Source: Yersinia enterocolitica subsp. enterocolitica
GTDB lineage: Bacteria > Pseudomonadota > Gammaproteobacteria > Enterobacterales > Enterobacteriaceae
Direction: 5' to 3'
Length of the DNA: 64,000 nucleotides
Assembly: GCF_901472495.1 (NCBI RefSeq)
Contig: NZ_LR590469.1
Location: 682,001-746,000 of the forward strand
Below, one piece after another: positions 17,973 to 27,012 of the stretch. The notes below the pieces were generated by a model. That model did no database searches. It saw only the letters and a program-made list of their open reading frames with translations, and was not told where the DNA came from. The position numbers and the translations under genes are program-made. The first letter of the stretch is position 1; every line of letters starts with the position of its first letter.

Positions 17973-19754
17973 TCAGTCAAGGTCATCATTGTCCGGTGTA
18001 AATCGTACCCGAACTTCTGTTCCACCTTCTTCCCGTTGGCGGATATCACAATGCCCATGCAGGCTGGCAGCTCGGTCTTGCATAATCATTAGACCGTAAT
18101 GATTCGGCCGTTTGCTGGCTTGACCAATGCCACAGCCATTGTCGAGGATTGACATGACGACATCACCTTGCTCCGCAGTGACTTTAACGGCGGCCTCAGT
18201 GGCGTGGGCATGTTTATAAATATTATTCAGCGCTTCACGGGCAATATTGACCATGTGAATGGCTTGATGGTTGGGAATAGAGTCTGATGGTAAGTTGAAA
18301 TCGAGTGTAATGGGTAAGTTGGCGCGCTCGCTGAATTCATTGACTAAGTTTTGGAGTGCGGCTTGCAATGTCGCTTCATTGAGTTTCAAGCGAAATGTGG
18401 TTAGCAACTCCCGCAGTTGGCGGTAGGCGATATTAAGTTCATCGCGCATTTGTTGTATCAATAGCTTACTGGGATCGGGTAAGTCCGGAACTTGCATCTG
18501 CAAACAGCTAATTTGTATTTTCAGGCAGGAAAGAGATTGCGCGATGGAGTCATGCAGTTCGCGCGCAATGGCTGAACGCTCCTCCATCAACAGGAGTTGC
18601 TGCTGATGTCTCGCCTGACTTTCCAGCGCCAATGTGCTGGTCAATTGCTCGACCAACATATTCACCAACTGTTGCTGATCGGAATTAAGCGGTGTTTCTG
18701 ATGGGAGTTTTGCCAGTAATAAACCATATTGACCCAGCTTATCGTTCAAGCGCCAGCTTAGTGATTCCCGCGCTGTCGGCGGGTTCGTGACAATGAATGA
18801 CCCGCTAATGGTTAATTGTGTCGGGCGATTTTGTGGCGGTAAATATTCACCATCTAAATGGTCAGCCAGGTGTGAGCGATAAAGGTGATTCTCGTATAAG
18901 CAGATTTGCACATTTTCGAGCGGTGTCAGGGTTTGCAACTGTTCGATGACTGGCACCAAACGCTCACTCAATGGTTGAGTGGTATGCAGTTGGCGACTGC
19001 TGTGATAAAGAAACGCCAGCACCTGGTTTTTCTGTTGTAAGTCAGCTGTTTTCTGCGCAACTCTCTGCTCCAAATCACTGTATATCACTGACAGTTCCTG
19101 CGACATTCTATTCAGTGCGGTGCCCAACATCCCCATCTCATCGCGCTGATAAGGCAGAGAGAAGCGCTTGCTGAAATCACCGCGTCCGATGGCATTCGCC
19201 ATCGAGATCAGTTGCAGCCACGGGCGCAATAAACGGCGGCGAAGATAATAAATGGTGGCGAGCATCAAGCCCAGAGTCAACACAATGAACACCAACTGAA
19301 TCATCGTCACCAGCAGTAGACGCTGCTCGGTTTTATGGTCAATGGCTAATACCAATGCATCAAGCTGGTGGACAAAATCGGCGACATTGGCGGCAACATC
19401 ATCGGGCTGCTTAGCTTGTAGCAGTTGTGGTTTTAAGGTGTTTTGCCAGTAACGTTCGATTTGTTGGTATTGACGGGTTAACCCCTCCCGCTGGAGGGCG
19501 TGTTGTAAGTCATCGCTGGTTTTGTCCTGCTCTAGTGCCGCTAAATAGGGTAGATCCCCTTTATCTAATGGCACCATGGAAAGCAGCCGGTAACTTTGCA
19601 TTCGCAAAGATCCCGCTTTATTGATCGCGTGCGCGTTACCTTGAATGCTTTGGGCCATCCATGACGAGATTGTCATACCAGCCAGCCCCAACATTCCCAG
19701 TAGTATCATTAGCAAAGCAATCTGATTAACTAATGGAATTAGGTAACGTTTCAT
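17973..19754 (-). CDS. narX: NarX nitrate/nitrite sensor histidine kinase
   Basis: Inner-membrane sensor kinase, 593 residues (E. coli NarX 598). In order: a first membrane segment (about 10-35), the periplasmic P-box NKAGSLRMQSYRLL that binds nitrate, a second membrane segment (about 150-172), HAMP, a central module, the phosphoacceptor region ARELHDSIAQSLS of HisKA_3 kinases, and an ATPase domain with DNGCGIG. The central module has one cysteine, whereas from memory E. coli NarX has several there. No narL follows it: the next gene is cbl on the other strand. Confidence 0.93.
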   Translation of the reverse strand: MKRYLIPLVNQIALLMILLGMLGLAGMTISSWMAQSIQGNAHAINKAGSLRMQSYRLLSMVPLDKGDLPYLAALEQDKTSDDLQHALQREGLTRQYQQIERYWQNTLKPQLLQAKQPDDVAANVADFVHQLDALVLAIDHKTEQRLLLVTMIQLVFIVLTLGLMLATIYYLRRRLLRPWLQLISMANAIGRGDFSKRFSLPYQRDEMGMLGTALNRMSQELSVIYSDLEQRVAQKTADLQQKNQVLAFLYHSSRQLHTTQPLSERLVPVIEQLQTLTPLENVQICLYENHLYRSHLADHLDGEYLPPQNRPTQLTISGSFIVTNPPTARESLSWRLNDKLGQYGLLLAKLPSETPLNSDQQQLVNMLVEQLTSTLALESQARHQQQLLLMEERSAIARELHDSIAQSLSCLKIQISCLQMQVPDLPDPSKLLIQQMRDELNIAYRQLRELLTTFRLKLNEATLQAALQNLVNEFSERANLPITLDFNLPSDSIPNHQAIHMVNIAREALNNIYKHAHATEAAVKVTAEQGDVVMSILDNGCGIGQASKRPNHYGLMIMQDRAASLHGHCDIRQREEGGTEVRVRFTPDNDDLD

Positions 19755-19818
19755 AAAGCGGGATCCCTGTCATTAATAAGCTGGCAACCTTGCCGTTGTC
19801 CATCCCACAGTGTGAGCG

Positions 19819-19986
19819 CTAATGAGACTTCATGCCAGCGGCTGTCATCATCATACGGAACAGCATAGAAACTGCCAATAAAGCCAGCACACTACCGCAC
19901 CAGATAAGTAACATCCAACCGACTCTCTTCCACCAAGGAGATTTTACTGGTTCAAGTGGTTGGGATGGTGATGGTGATTTCATCAT
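19819..19986 (-). CDS. Small DUF2474-type membrane protein of the cioAB operon
   Basis: A 55-residue product read from the minus strand. It has a short polar N-terminus with PSPSQP, then WWKRVGWMLLIWCGSVLALL as the start of one membrane segment, and a tail ending AAGMKSH. This is the pattern of DUF2474 proteins encoded next to cyanide-insensitive bd oxidases, functionally comparable to CydX. The start ATG directly follows the cioB stop codon (TGA then ATG ATG), so translation is probably coupled. Confidence 0.8.
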   Translation of the reverse strand: MMKSPSPSQPLEPVKSPWWKRVGWMLLIWCGSVLALLAVSMLFRMMMTAAGMKSH

Positions 19987-20994
19987 TCAGTGATAACCCT
20001 GTTCGTGATTGATTTTCCCTCGGAATACGTAGTAGCTCCAAAAGGTATAAACCAGAATGATCGGAATAATAAAGAGTGCGCCGACCAGCATGAATCCCAA
20101 ACTTTGCGGAGGAGCAGCGGCCTGCCATAAGGTAATTGATGGTGGAATAAGATAAGGCCAAATACTGATACCCAAGCCGCTGTAGCCCAAAAACACTAAC
20201 AATAGGGTCAACAGGAAGGGGGCATAATGTCCGCCATGCTTGACTGCGCGCAGTAATGCCCCACTGGCGAAGAGCACCAATATAGGCACCGGTAGGAACC
20301 AGAACAAATTGGGCAGGCTAAACCAGCGTGCAGCAATCTGTGGATGAGTCAGTGGTGTCCAAATGCTAATAATGGCAATAATGAGCAACATCATCAGGGT
20401 GAGTGGGCGTGCCAGTTTATGCATCACTTGCTGCACATGACCGTCAGTTTTCATGATGAGCCAGGTACAGCCAAGCAGGGCATAGGCAATGACCAGCCCT
20501 AAGCCACAAAACAGTGCAAAGGGGGTAAACCAGTCAAATGGCCCACCACTGTAACTGCGACCGGTGACTGGGAATCCGTGAATAAAAGCACCGACAACCA
20601 TTCCCTGGGTAAAGGTGGCGACCAGCGAACCACCAATAAAGGCTTTATCCCAGATATGCTGTTTTTCCGGCGTGGCTTTAAAGCGGAATTCGAACGCGAC
20701 ACCGCGGAAAATCAGCCCCAGCAGCATTAAAGTCAGCGGAATAGCCAGTGCATCAAGAATCACCGCGTAAGCCAGCGGGAACGCCCCCAGTAAAGCCGCG
20801 CCCCCAAGTACCAACCAGGTTTCGTTGCCATCCCAGACTGGGGCGACGCTATTCATCATCAAGTCCCGGTCACGGCTGTTTTTTACCAACGGAAACAGGA
20901 TGCCAATGCCTAAATCAAAACCATCCATCACCACATACATCATGGTGCTGAATACGATGATGACAAACCAAATCAGTGGAAGGTCGATACCCAT
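19987..20994 (-). CDS. cioB: Cytochrome bd-type ubiquinol oxidase subunit II (CioB/CydB)
   Basis: A 335-residue inner-membrane subunit of a quinol oxidase. Hydrophobic segments cover most of the length; conserved CydB features include FSTMMYVVMDGFDLGIG (about 16-32), NSVAPVWDGNETWLV (about 49-63) and RGVAFEFRFK. It pairs with the subunit I gene 2 bp upstream. Assignment to the cyanide-insensitive branch rests on the CioA partner and the DUF2474 gene. Confidence 0.92.
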   Translation of the reverse strand: MGIDLPLIWFVIIVFSTMMYVVMDGFDLGIGILFPLVKNSRDRDLMMNSVAPVWDGNETWLVLGGAALLGAFPLAYAVILDALAIPLTLMLLGLIFRGVAFEFRFKATPEKQHIWDKAFIGGSLVATFTQGMVVGAFIHGFPVTGRSYSGGPFDWFTPFALFCGLGLVIAYALLGCTWLIMKTDGHVQQVMHKLARPLTLMMLLIIAIISIWTPLTHPQIAARWFSLPNLFWFLPVPILVLFASGALLRAVKHGGHYAPFLLTLLLVFLGYSGLGISIWPYLIPPSITLWQAAAPPQSLGFMLVGALFIIPIILVYTFWSYYVFRGKINHEQGYH

Positions 20995-20996
20995 AG

Positions 20997-22445
20997 TTAG
21001 CTCCTGTTTTGGTTATTGTCAGTGGTCAATACGCCGCTATCAGCATTGGCGTCGCTGACTGCCGACAGTGGTCTGGCAGGTGTTGCGTGTTGGCCGGGCC
21101 CGCCGCTATCTTGTTGGCGACCTTCATGGGCAATTGGCCCTTTGCGGATAAGCCGCATCATATAGGCGTAGCCCACACCAAAGACCGAGCCATACACCAG
21201 AATAAATATCAGCAAGCTGATGCTCATATGCATTTCACCGTGGGATGACACCGCGTCACTGGTGCGCTGTAAGCCATAGACAATCCACGGCTGGCGACCC
21301 ACTTCGGTGGTAAACCACCCCGCCAGAATGGCAATCAACCCTGATGGCCCCATCCACAACACAAAATAAAGGAAGGGACGAGATTGATACAGAGCGCCAC
21401 GCCAACGCAGCCATAAGCTCCAAAAACCGGCCAAAATCATCAACATGCCTAATCCGACCATAATGCGGAAAGACCAAAATACGATGGTTGAGTTAGGACG
21501 ATCTTCGGGTGGAAACGATTTCAGCGCCGGGATCTGCTTATCCAGACTGTGAGTCAGGATAAGGCTGCCTAAATATGGGATCTCCAGTGCAAAATGGGTT
21601 TTCTCTTGTTTCATGTCTGGCCAGCCAAACAGAATCAGTGGGGTAGGTTCGCCGGGTTTATTTTCCCAGTGACCTTCAATGGCCGCAATTTTGGCTGGCT
21701 GATGTTCCAGCGTATTAAGGCCGTGGGCATCACCAATAACCGCCTGAAGAGGGGCGACAATTAAAGCCATCCACATTGCCATCGACAGCATTTTTCGCAT
21801 CGCCGGAGTATCGCGTTTGCGTAGCAAATGCCAGGCGGCGGAAGCCCCAACAAAGAAGGCTGAGGCCAGGAAGGCGGCGGTTGACATGTGCAACAGGCGA
21901 TAGGGGAATGAGGGGTTAAAGATCACCTTTAGCCAGTCAACTGGCACCACTTGCCCATTAATAACTTCAAAACCTTGTGGTGTCTGCATCCAACTATTGG
22001 AAGCCAGAATCCAGAAGGTTGACATGAGTGTGCCCAATGCCACCATGCAGGTGGCAAAGAAATGCAAGCCGGGGCCAACACGATTCCAGCCAAATAGCAT
22101 CACCCCCAAGAAACCGGCTTCGAGGAAGAAAGCGGTCAAGACTTCATAAGTCAACAGCGGGCCAGTGATGCTGCCGGCAAATTCAGAGAAAAAGCTCCAG
22201 TTGGTGCCAAATTGGTAGGCCATAACCAGGCCGGACACCACGCCCATACCAAAGTTGACGGCAAAGATTTTTGACCAGAAATGGTAGAGGTCGCGGTAAT
22301 CTTCATTTTTAGTTTTTAGCCATAAACCTTCGAGTACGGCCAGAAAACTGGCAAGGCCGATAGTGATGGCCGGGAAGATAATATGGAACGAAATGGTGAA
22401 AGCGAATTGGATTCTGGCCAACTCGAGAGCGGTTAAGCCAAACAT
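20997..22445 (-). CDS. cioA: Cytochrome bd-type ubiquinol oxidase subunit I (CioA/CydA)
   Basis: Heme-bearing subunit of a bd-type terminal oxidase that passes electrons from ubiquinol to oxygen. It starts MFGLTALELARIQFAFTISF with the axial histidine shortly after (SFHIIFPAI). The motif GRQPWIVYG (about residue 395) is characteristic. At 482 residues it is shorter than E. coli CydA (522), consistent with a short Q-loop as in CIO enzymes. The chosen ATG at 22445 has a GAGG ribosome site; an ATG twelve codons upstream lacks this support. Operon order is cioA-cioB-DUF2474. Confidence 0.92.
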   Translation of the reverse strand: MFGLTALELARIQFAFTISFHIIFPAITIGLASFLAVLEGLWLKTKNEDYRDLYHFWSKIFAVNFGMGVVSGLVMAYQFGTNWSFFSEFAGSITGPLLTYEVLTAFFLEAGFLGVMLFGWNRVGPGLHFFATCMVALGTLMSTFWILASNSWMQTPQGFEVINGQVVPVDWLKVIFNPSFPYRLLHMSTAAFLASAFFVGASAAWHLLRKRDTPAMRKMLSMAMWMALIVAPLQAVIGDAHGLNTLEHQPAKIAAIEGHWENKPGEPTPLILFGWPDMKQEKTHFALEIPYLGSLILTHSLDKQIPALKSFPPEDRPNSTIVFWSFRIMVGLGMLMILAGFWSLWLRWRGALYQSRPFLYFVLWMGPSGLIAILAGWFTTEVGRQPWIVYGLQRTSDAVSSHGEMHMSISLLIFILVYGSVFGVGYAYMMRLIRKGPIAHEGRQQDSGGPGQHATPARPLSAVSDANADSGVLTTDNNQNRS

Positions 22446-22629
22446 AGCGACCTCGCTAAAAACATGGTACTGCCTCATCAAACTATAGAAGAAATCGCGC
22501 CACAGAGGCGATTTGGTGACATCGCGACGGGCAATTATTTCGCTGAGTAAACTTGGCAGTTAGTTAACCATAAGTTAAAGTGGCTATAATAGTGACAATT
22601 AATTCAATCTCACCTATAACAGTTGGCTT

Positions 22630-24063
22630 ATGACGCGATATGAACAGTTAGCGCAACAAATTCGCGCGCAAATACAATCTAAGGTCTGGCAAGCAGGTGA
22701 CAAGCTGCCATCACTGCGGGAAAGTTGTAAGCAATCGGGTTTAAGCTTAATGACCGTAGTGCAGTCTTATCAGTTACTGGAAAGTCAGGGATGGATCGTG
22801 GCCCGCCCGCAATCAGGATATTATGTTGCTTCGCGTCCAACCCAGTTGCCGCAACCTCAGCGGGGGAAAAAACTGCATCTGGACGAGCAAGTAGACATCA
22901 ATACTTTTATTTTTGATGTATTACAGGCGGGAAAAGATCCGGCCATCATGCCGTTTGGCTCGGCATTTCCAGATCCGAGCTTATTGCTGCAACCCCGATT
23001 GTCACGTGCACTGGCGGGGGTTGCGCGTAAAATATCACCGCAAAGTTCAGTGACAAACTTGCCGCCGGGCAATGAAAGTTTGCGCCGTAATATTGCTCAG
23101 CGTTATGCCGCCAGTGGGATGAATGTTTCACCCGAAGAAATTGTGATTACCGCCGGTGCGATGGAGTCCCTTAGCCTGAGTTTGCAGGCGGTGACTCAGC
23201 CTGGAGATTGGGTTGTTATTGAATCACCGGCGTTTTATGGTGCGCTACAGGCCATAGAGCGCCTGCGCTTAAAAGCTATTGCCATTACCACGCACCCGCA
23301 AAATGGAATGGATCTCGATGCTCTTGAACAGGTCATCAACCAGTATCCGATCAAGGCGTGTTGGCTGATGACGCACTTCCAGAACCCGCTTGGTAGCACG
23401 ATGTCCTGGCCTCAGAAAAAACGGCTGGTGGCGCTGCTGCAACAGAATAATATTTCGTTAATTGAAGATGATGTTTATGGTGAGTTGTACTTCGGTGCTG
23501 AGCGCCCCTTGCCGGCCAAAGCACTCGATCAACACCGCCAAATTCTGCATTGCTCCTCTTTTTCAAAATGTCTGGCTCCGGGATTTCGCGTCGGTTGGGT
23601 GGCGGCGGGAGAACATGCACAGCGGGTGCAACATCTGCAACTGATGAGTACCGTTTCGGCCAGTGTTCCGACGCAGTTAGCTATTGCCGATTACCTCAGT
23701 CAAGGAGGGTACGACACTCATCTGCGCCGGTTGCGTCGTATGATGGAACAGCGGCTAAACGCGCTGCGTCAGGCGGTGGTTGAGCACTTTCCCAAGAATG
23801 TCAAAATCAGCCATCCCTCTGGGGGCTACTTCTTGTGGCTGGAATTGGAACCGCCATTTAATGCCAGTGAATTATACCGGCGAGCGTTGGCGCAGGGCGT
23901 CAGTATTGCGCCGGGACGGATGTTTACCACCGGCAATCAGTTCGATCACTGTTTTCGCCTCAATGCTTCATTTGCCTGGTCGGAGCAAAGCGAAAAAGCT
24001 ATCCTAATTCTGGCTATGTTGATAACTCAATTGACCAGTGGTGCTGATAATCGCTCGCGCTAA
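22630..24063 (+). CDS. MocR-type GntR regulator with aminotransferase domain
   Basis: A 477-residue fusion of an N-terminal GntR winged helix (MTRYEQLAQQIRAQIQ to about residue 70, including GDKLPSLRESCKQSGLS) and a C-terminal fold-type I aminotransferase domain. The PLP lysine is in SSFSKCLAPGFRVGW (about residue 310). MocR proteins usually regulate B6 metabolism, amino-acid or transport genes; E. coli YjiR/YdcR are of similar build. It is divergent from cioA, and the ast operon follows after 600 bp, but neither is shown to be a target. Confidence 0.88.
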   Translation: MTRYEQLAQQIRAQIQSKVWQAGDKLPSLRESCKQSGLSLMTVVQSYQLLESQGWIVARPQSGYYVASRPTQLPQPQRGKKLHLDEQVDINTFIFDVLQAGKDPAIMPFGSAFPDPSLLLQPRLSRALAGVARKISPQSSVTNLPPGNESLRRNIAQRYAASGMNVSPEEIVITAGAMESLSLSLQAVTQPGDWVVIESPAFYGALQAIERLRLKAIAITTHPQNGMDLDALEQVINQYPIKACWLMTHFQNPLGSTMSWPQKKRLVALLQQNNISLIEDDVYGELYFGAERPLPAKALDQHRQILHCSSFSKCLAPGFRVGWVAAGEHAQRVQHLQLMSTVSASVPTQLAIADYLSQGGYDTHLRRLRRMMEQRLNALRQAVVEHFPKNVKISHPSGGYFLWLELEPPFNASELYRRALAQGVSIAPGRMFTTGNQFDHCFRLNASFAWSEQSEKAILILAMLITQLTSGADNRSR

Positions 24064-24409
24064 TCCTGCCATTTCTCCTCTTTAATCGGTTAATACTGAT
24101 GGCTCCAGAAAATGGGGCCATGACCGCATGATCTGCTGATGAAATAACCGCCTTATTGTTGCACTTGTTATGCATAAACGGCTTTGTCCATCCTTTTATC
24201 CTCCCTTTTCCGGTAGCAGAAATGCACCCAATTGATGCATTGACTGCTCATTTATGGGTCATGAAGAGTCTCTGATGTTGTTTTTATGTTGCAAAAGTGT
24301 GATCCAATAGAGCAAAAATCAACATTGGTTTCCAATGCATACAATTTCGAGTTAAACCCGTCCAATTGGTCATTTTGATGGTCAATAGACAGTATGAATG
24401 CGAGTGTTT

Positions 24410-24423
24410 TGCATAATTATGCA
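24410..24423. promoter_or_regulatory. Perfect 14-bp palindrome, possible ArgR-like operator
   Basis: TGCATAATTATGCA reads the same on both strands. ArgR half-sites are TGAAT...ATTCA with the same geometry (TGnAT, 4 bp, ATnCA). ArgR acts at ast promoters in enteric bacteria, so this is a plausible operator 56 bases upstream of the sigma-54 element. Confidence 0.35.
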
Positions 24424-24478
24424 TTTTAAATATTTGTTTTAATGAGATTTATACATTTTATTCACATTGTGAGCGGTG

Positions 24479-24494
24479 TGGCACGAAAGCTGCT
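24479..24494 (+). promoter_or_regulatory. Sigma-54 (RpoN) promoter of the ast operon
   Basis: TGGCACGAAAGCTGCT gives the -24 element TGGCACG and a -12 element CTGCT with the correct spacing; the consensus is TGGCACG-N4-TTGCW, so one base differs. Nitrogen-regulated transcription of ast from a sigma-54 promoter is established in E. coli and Salmonella. It leaves a leader of about 165 bases. Confidence 0.8.
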
Positions 24495-24584
24495 CTACAC
24501 TTTATATCAGGTGAATATATTTCATTCTTCATTGTTAACAGAATAAGAGATTTTGTTGGGCGGCAGGGTGATTCCTGGCAATAA

Positions 24585-24648
24585 GCCTCTCAAGTCATTG
24601 GCCTCTCAAATAATAGGCCTCTCAAAAAACAAGTCTCTCACCCCATAT
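24585..24648 (+). repeat. Four-copy 16-bp tandem repeat in the ast leader
   Basis: Copies begin at 24585, 24601, 24617 and 24633, exactly 16 bp apart, each opening with GCCTCTCAA or a close variant (the last is GTCTCTCAC). The second half of each unit varies. It lies between the sigma-54 promoter and the astC start, so it would be transcribed. Confidence 0.8.
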
Positions 24649-24671
24649 TTACGCTGATTAAAGAGGCCACT

Positions 24672-25917
24672 ATGGAACAGCCAATCCCGGTTACCCGACA
24701 GTCTTTTGATGAATGGATCGTCCCAACTTATGCTCCAGCTGACTTTATTGTGGTACGAGGCGAAGGGGCGACACTGTGGGATCAACAGGGTAAATCTTAT
24801 ATCGATTTTGCGGGAGGGATTGCTGTCAATGCCTTAGGACATGGGCATCCGGCCGTAAAAGCCGCATTGATTGAGCAAGCAGACAAAGTATGGCATTTGG
24901 GCAATGGCTATACCAATGAACCGGTGTTGCGACTGGCAAAACAACTGATTGATGCCACCTTCGCTGAAAAAGTATTTTTCTGTAATTCAGGAGCCGAAGC
25001 TAATGAAGCAGCGCTGAAATTGGCGCGTAAATATGCCTTGGATAATTTTGCCAATAAGCCGGGACAGCAGGGCGAAAAGAACCAGATTGTTGCCTTTAGA
25101 AACGCCTTTCATGGCCGGACACTGTTCACTGTTTCGGCGGGAGGCCAGCCCAAGTACTCGCAGGATTTTGCTCCATTGCCGGGGGGGGATTAGCCACGGC
25201 ATTTTCAATGACCTGGCCTCTGCCGAAGCGCTTATTACCGATCAAACCTGCGCGGTGATTGTCGAGCCGATTCAAGGTGAAGGGGGCGTGTTACCCGCAG
25301 ATAGCGAGTTCCTGCATGGCCTACGTGCATTGTGTGATCGCCATAATGCGGTACTGATTTTTGATGAAGTACAAACCGGTGTTGGCCGTACCGGTGAGTT
25401 GTATGCCTACATGCATTATGGCGTCACCCCTGATGTCCTGACCAGCGCCAAAGCTCTTGGGGGCGGGTTCCCGATAGCCGCCATGCTGACGACCACAAAA
25501 TATGCCAGTGCACTGAATGTCGGCAGTCACGGGACAACTTACGGCGGTAACCCATTAGCTTGTGCGGTGGCGGGCACCGTTTTATCTCTCATCAACACAC
25601 CAGCTGTATTGTCGGGCGTGAAAGAGCGGCACCAATGGTTCTTGGCGGGTTTGGCAGACATCAATGCGCGTTACAAGGTTTTCGCCGAAATACGCGGGCG
25701 CGGCTTGTTGATTGGCTGTGTGCTGAACAGTGATTATGCCGGCAAATCCAAAGATATCATTCAGGCCGCAGCTCAGCATGGGGTAATCGCTCTGATTGCT
25801 GGCCCCGATGTTGTCCGCTTTGCACCATCACTGATTATTTCTCAGCACGATATTAAAGAGGGCTTGGCCCGACTTGCTATGGGTATTGAGCAGGTCTGTC
25901 GTAAGGCTAAGTCGTAA
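24672..25917 (+). pseudogene. astC: Succinylornithine transaminase astC, frameshifted in a G8 run
   Basis: PLP enzyme of the arginine succinyltransferase pathway (succinylornithine to succinylglutamate semialdehyde). The first frame (24672-25193) carries the N-terminal domain through FCNSGAEANEAALKLARKYA and ends soon after FAPLPGGD. The rest, including VEPIQGEGGV, LIFDEVQTGVGRTG and SAKALGGGFP with the PLP lysine, continues in the next frame to 25917. The break is at eight consecutive G (25181-25188); with seven the product would read LPGGISHGIF and be 414 residues, about normal length. The downstream half has no good start of its own. One extra G may be a sequencing error, slippage or a true mutation. 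Confidence 0.9.
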
Positions 25918-25954
25918 CACATCAGCCGTAATACATTAGCCGTAATACATCGGC
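25913..25954 (+). repeat. Three-copy 14-bp tandem repeat between astC and astA
   Basis: Units starting CGTAA at 25913, 25927 and 25941 (CGTAACACATCAGC, CGTAATACATTAGC, CGTAATACATCGGC) are 14 bp apart. The first overlaps the astC stop codon, and the array ends just before the astA ribosome site. Confidence 0.75.
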
Positions 25955-25974
25955 AGTCAGCAAGGACCTTGAAT

Positions 25975-27012
25975 ATGATGAGAGTTCGCCCGGTAGAACG
26001 CCGTGATTTAGCCGATATTCTGGAGTTGGCTGGGAAAACTGGCGTTGGCATGACCTCACTGCCACAAAATGAGCAACACCTCGCCGCCAGAATTGAGCGT
26101 GCATTAAATACCTGGCAAGGTTCTTTGGCTGTGGGTGAGCAAGGTTACCTGTTCGTATTAGAAGACACTGAGCGAGAGAAAGTGGTGGGCGTCAGTGCTA
26201 TAGAAGTGGCTGTGGGAATGAATGACCCTTGGTATAACTTCCGTGTGGGGACATTAGTTCATGCCTCTAAAACCCTCAATGTGTACAAATCAGTGCCGAC
26301 GCTATTTTTGAGCAATGATCACACTGGTTATAGTGAACTCTGCACACTGTTTCTTGACCCTGAATATCGTAAAGATAAAAACGGCCCCTTTTTATCGAAA
26401 GTTCGTTTTTTGTTTATCGCCGCATTTCGCCAGCACTTCTCGCGCAAATTGATTGCTGAGATGCGCGGTTACACCGATGAACAAGGCCGTTCACCATTTT
26501 GGGAAAATGTCGGTCGTCACTTTTTCTCTATCGAATTTGCAAAAGCCGATTACCTGAGTGGGACGGGGCAAAAAGCGTTTATTGCCGAACTGATGCCGAA
26601 ACACCCGCTGTATGTGGATTTTTTGGCAGAAGAAGCCCGTGCAGTGATAGGCCAGGTTCATCCTCACACCGCACCTGCTCGCGCGGTTCTGGAGACTGAA
26701 GGCCTGCAATATCAGGGATATGTCGATATTTTTGATGGTGGGCCGACGTTGGAAGCCAACACCGACGAAGTGCGGGCGGTGCGCGATAGCAGCCAGCGAA
26801 AAGTGGTTATTGATGATATTGATATTGACCCAAGTGGCAGCGCTTATTTAGTGGCCAATGACCGTTACCAAGAATTTCGTTCCATATTAATTAACACCCA
26901 TCTATCAGACGAATTTCTGCATTTAACCCCTGACAATGCAGCGGCACTGGGTGTTGTGGCGGGTGATGTGGTTCGGATAATCAGCCTTTTTGCCCCGGAG
27001 ACTAAAAAATGA
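25975..27012 (+). CDS. astA: Arginine N-succinyltransferase
   Basis: First enzyme of the AST pathway: arginine plus succinyl-CoA gives N2-succinylarginine. It aligns along its length with E. coli AstA (344 residues): RPVERRDLADIL near the start, NDPWYNFRVGTLVHAS (about 83-98), FLSNDHTGYSELCTLF, GTGQKAFIAELMPKHPLY and VHPHTAPARAVLE. The start ATG at 25975 follows AAGGA with 8-nt spacing and gives 345 residues. Its stop overlaps the astD start (ATGA). Confidence 0.95.
   Translation: MMRVRPVERRDLADILELAGKTGVGMTSLPQNEQHLAARIERALNTWQGSLAVGEQGYLFVLEDTEREKVVGVSAIEVAVGMNDPWYNFRVGTLVHASKTLNVYKSVPTLFLSNDHTGYSELCTLFLDPEYRKDKNGPFLSKVRFLFIAAFRQHFSRKLIAEMRGYTDEQGRSPFWENVGRHFFSIEFAKADYLSGTGQKAFIAELMPKHPLYVDFLAEEARAVIGQVHPHTAPARAVLETEGLQYQGYVDIFDGGPTLEANTDEVRAVRDSSQRKVVIDDIDIDPSGSAYLVANDRYQEFRSILINTHLSDEFLHLTPDNAAALGVVAGDVVRIISLFAPETKK

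Larger units (their letters stand above)
24064..24671. other. Regulatory region upstream of the ast operon
   Basis: 608 bases without a gene. It holds a perfect palindrome at 24410, a sigma-54 promoter at 24479 and a four-copy 16-bp tandem repeat at 24585, each listed separately. The length fits enhancer-dependent promoters, where NtrC-type sites lie 100-200 bp upstream. I did not find an unambiguous NtrC site by eye. Confidence 0.6.

Noticed and set aside
24160..24420. Search for CRISPR-like spacing because several short repeats occur near the ast operon
   Set aside because: The repeats are contiguous 14- and 16-bp tandem units without unique spacers, and no cas genes are present.
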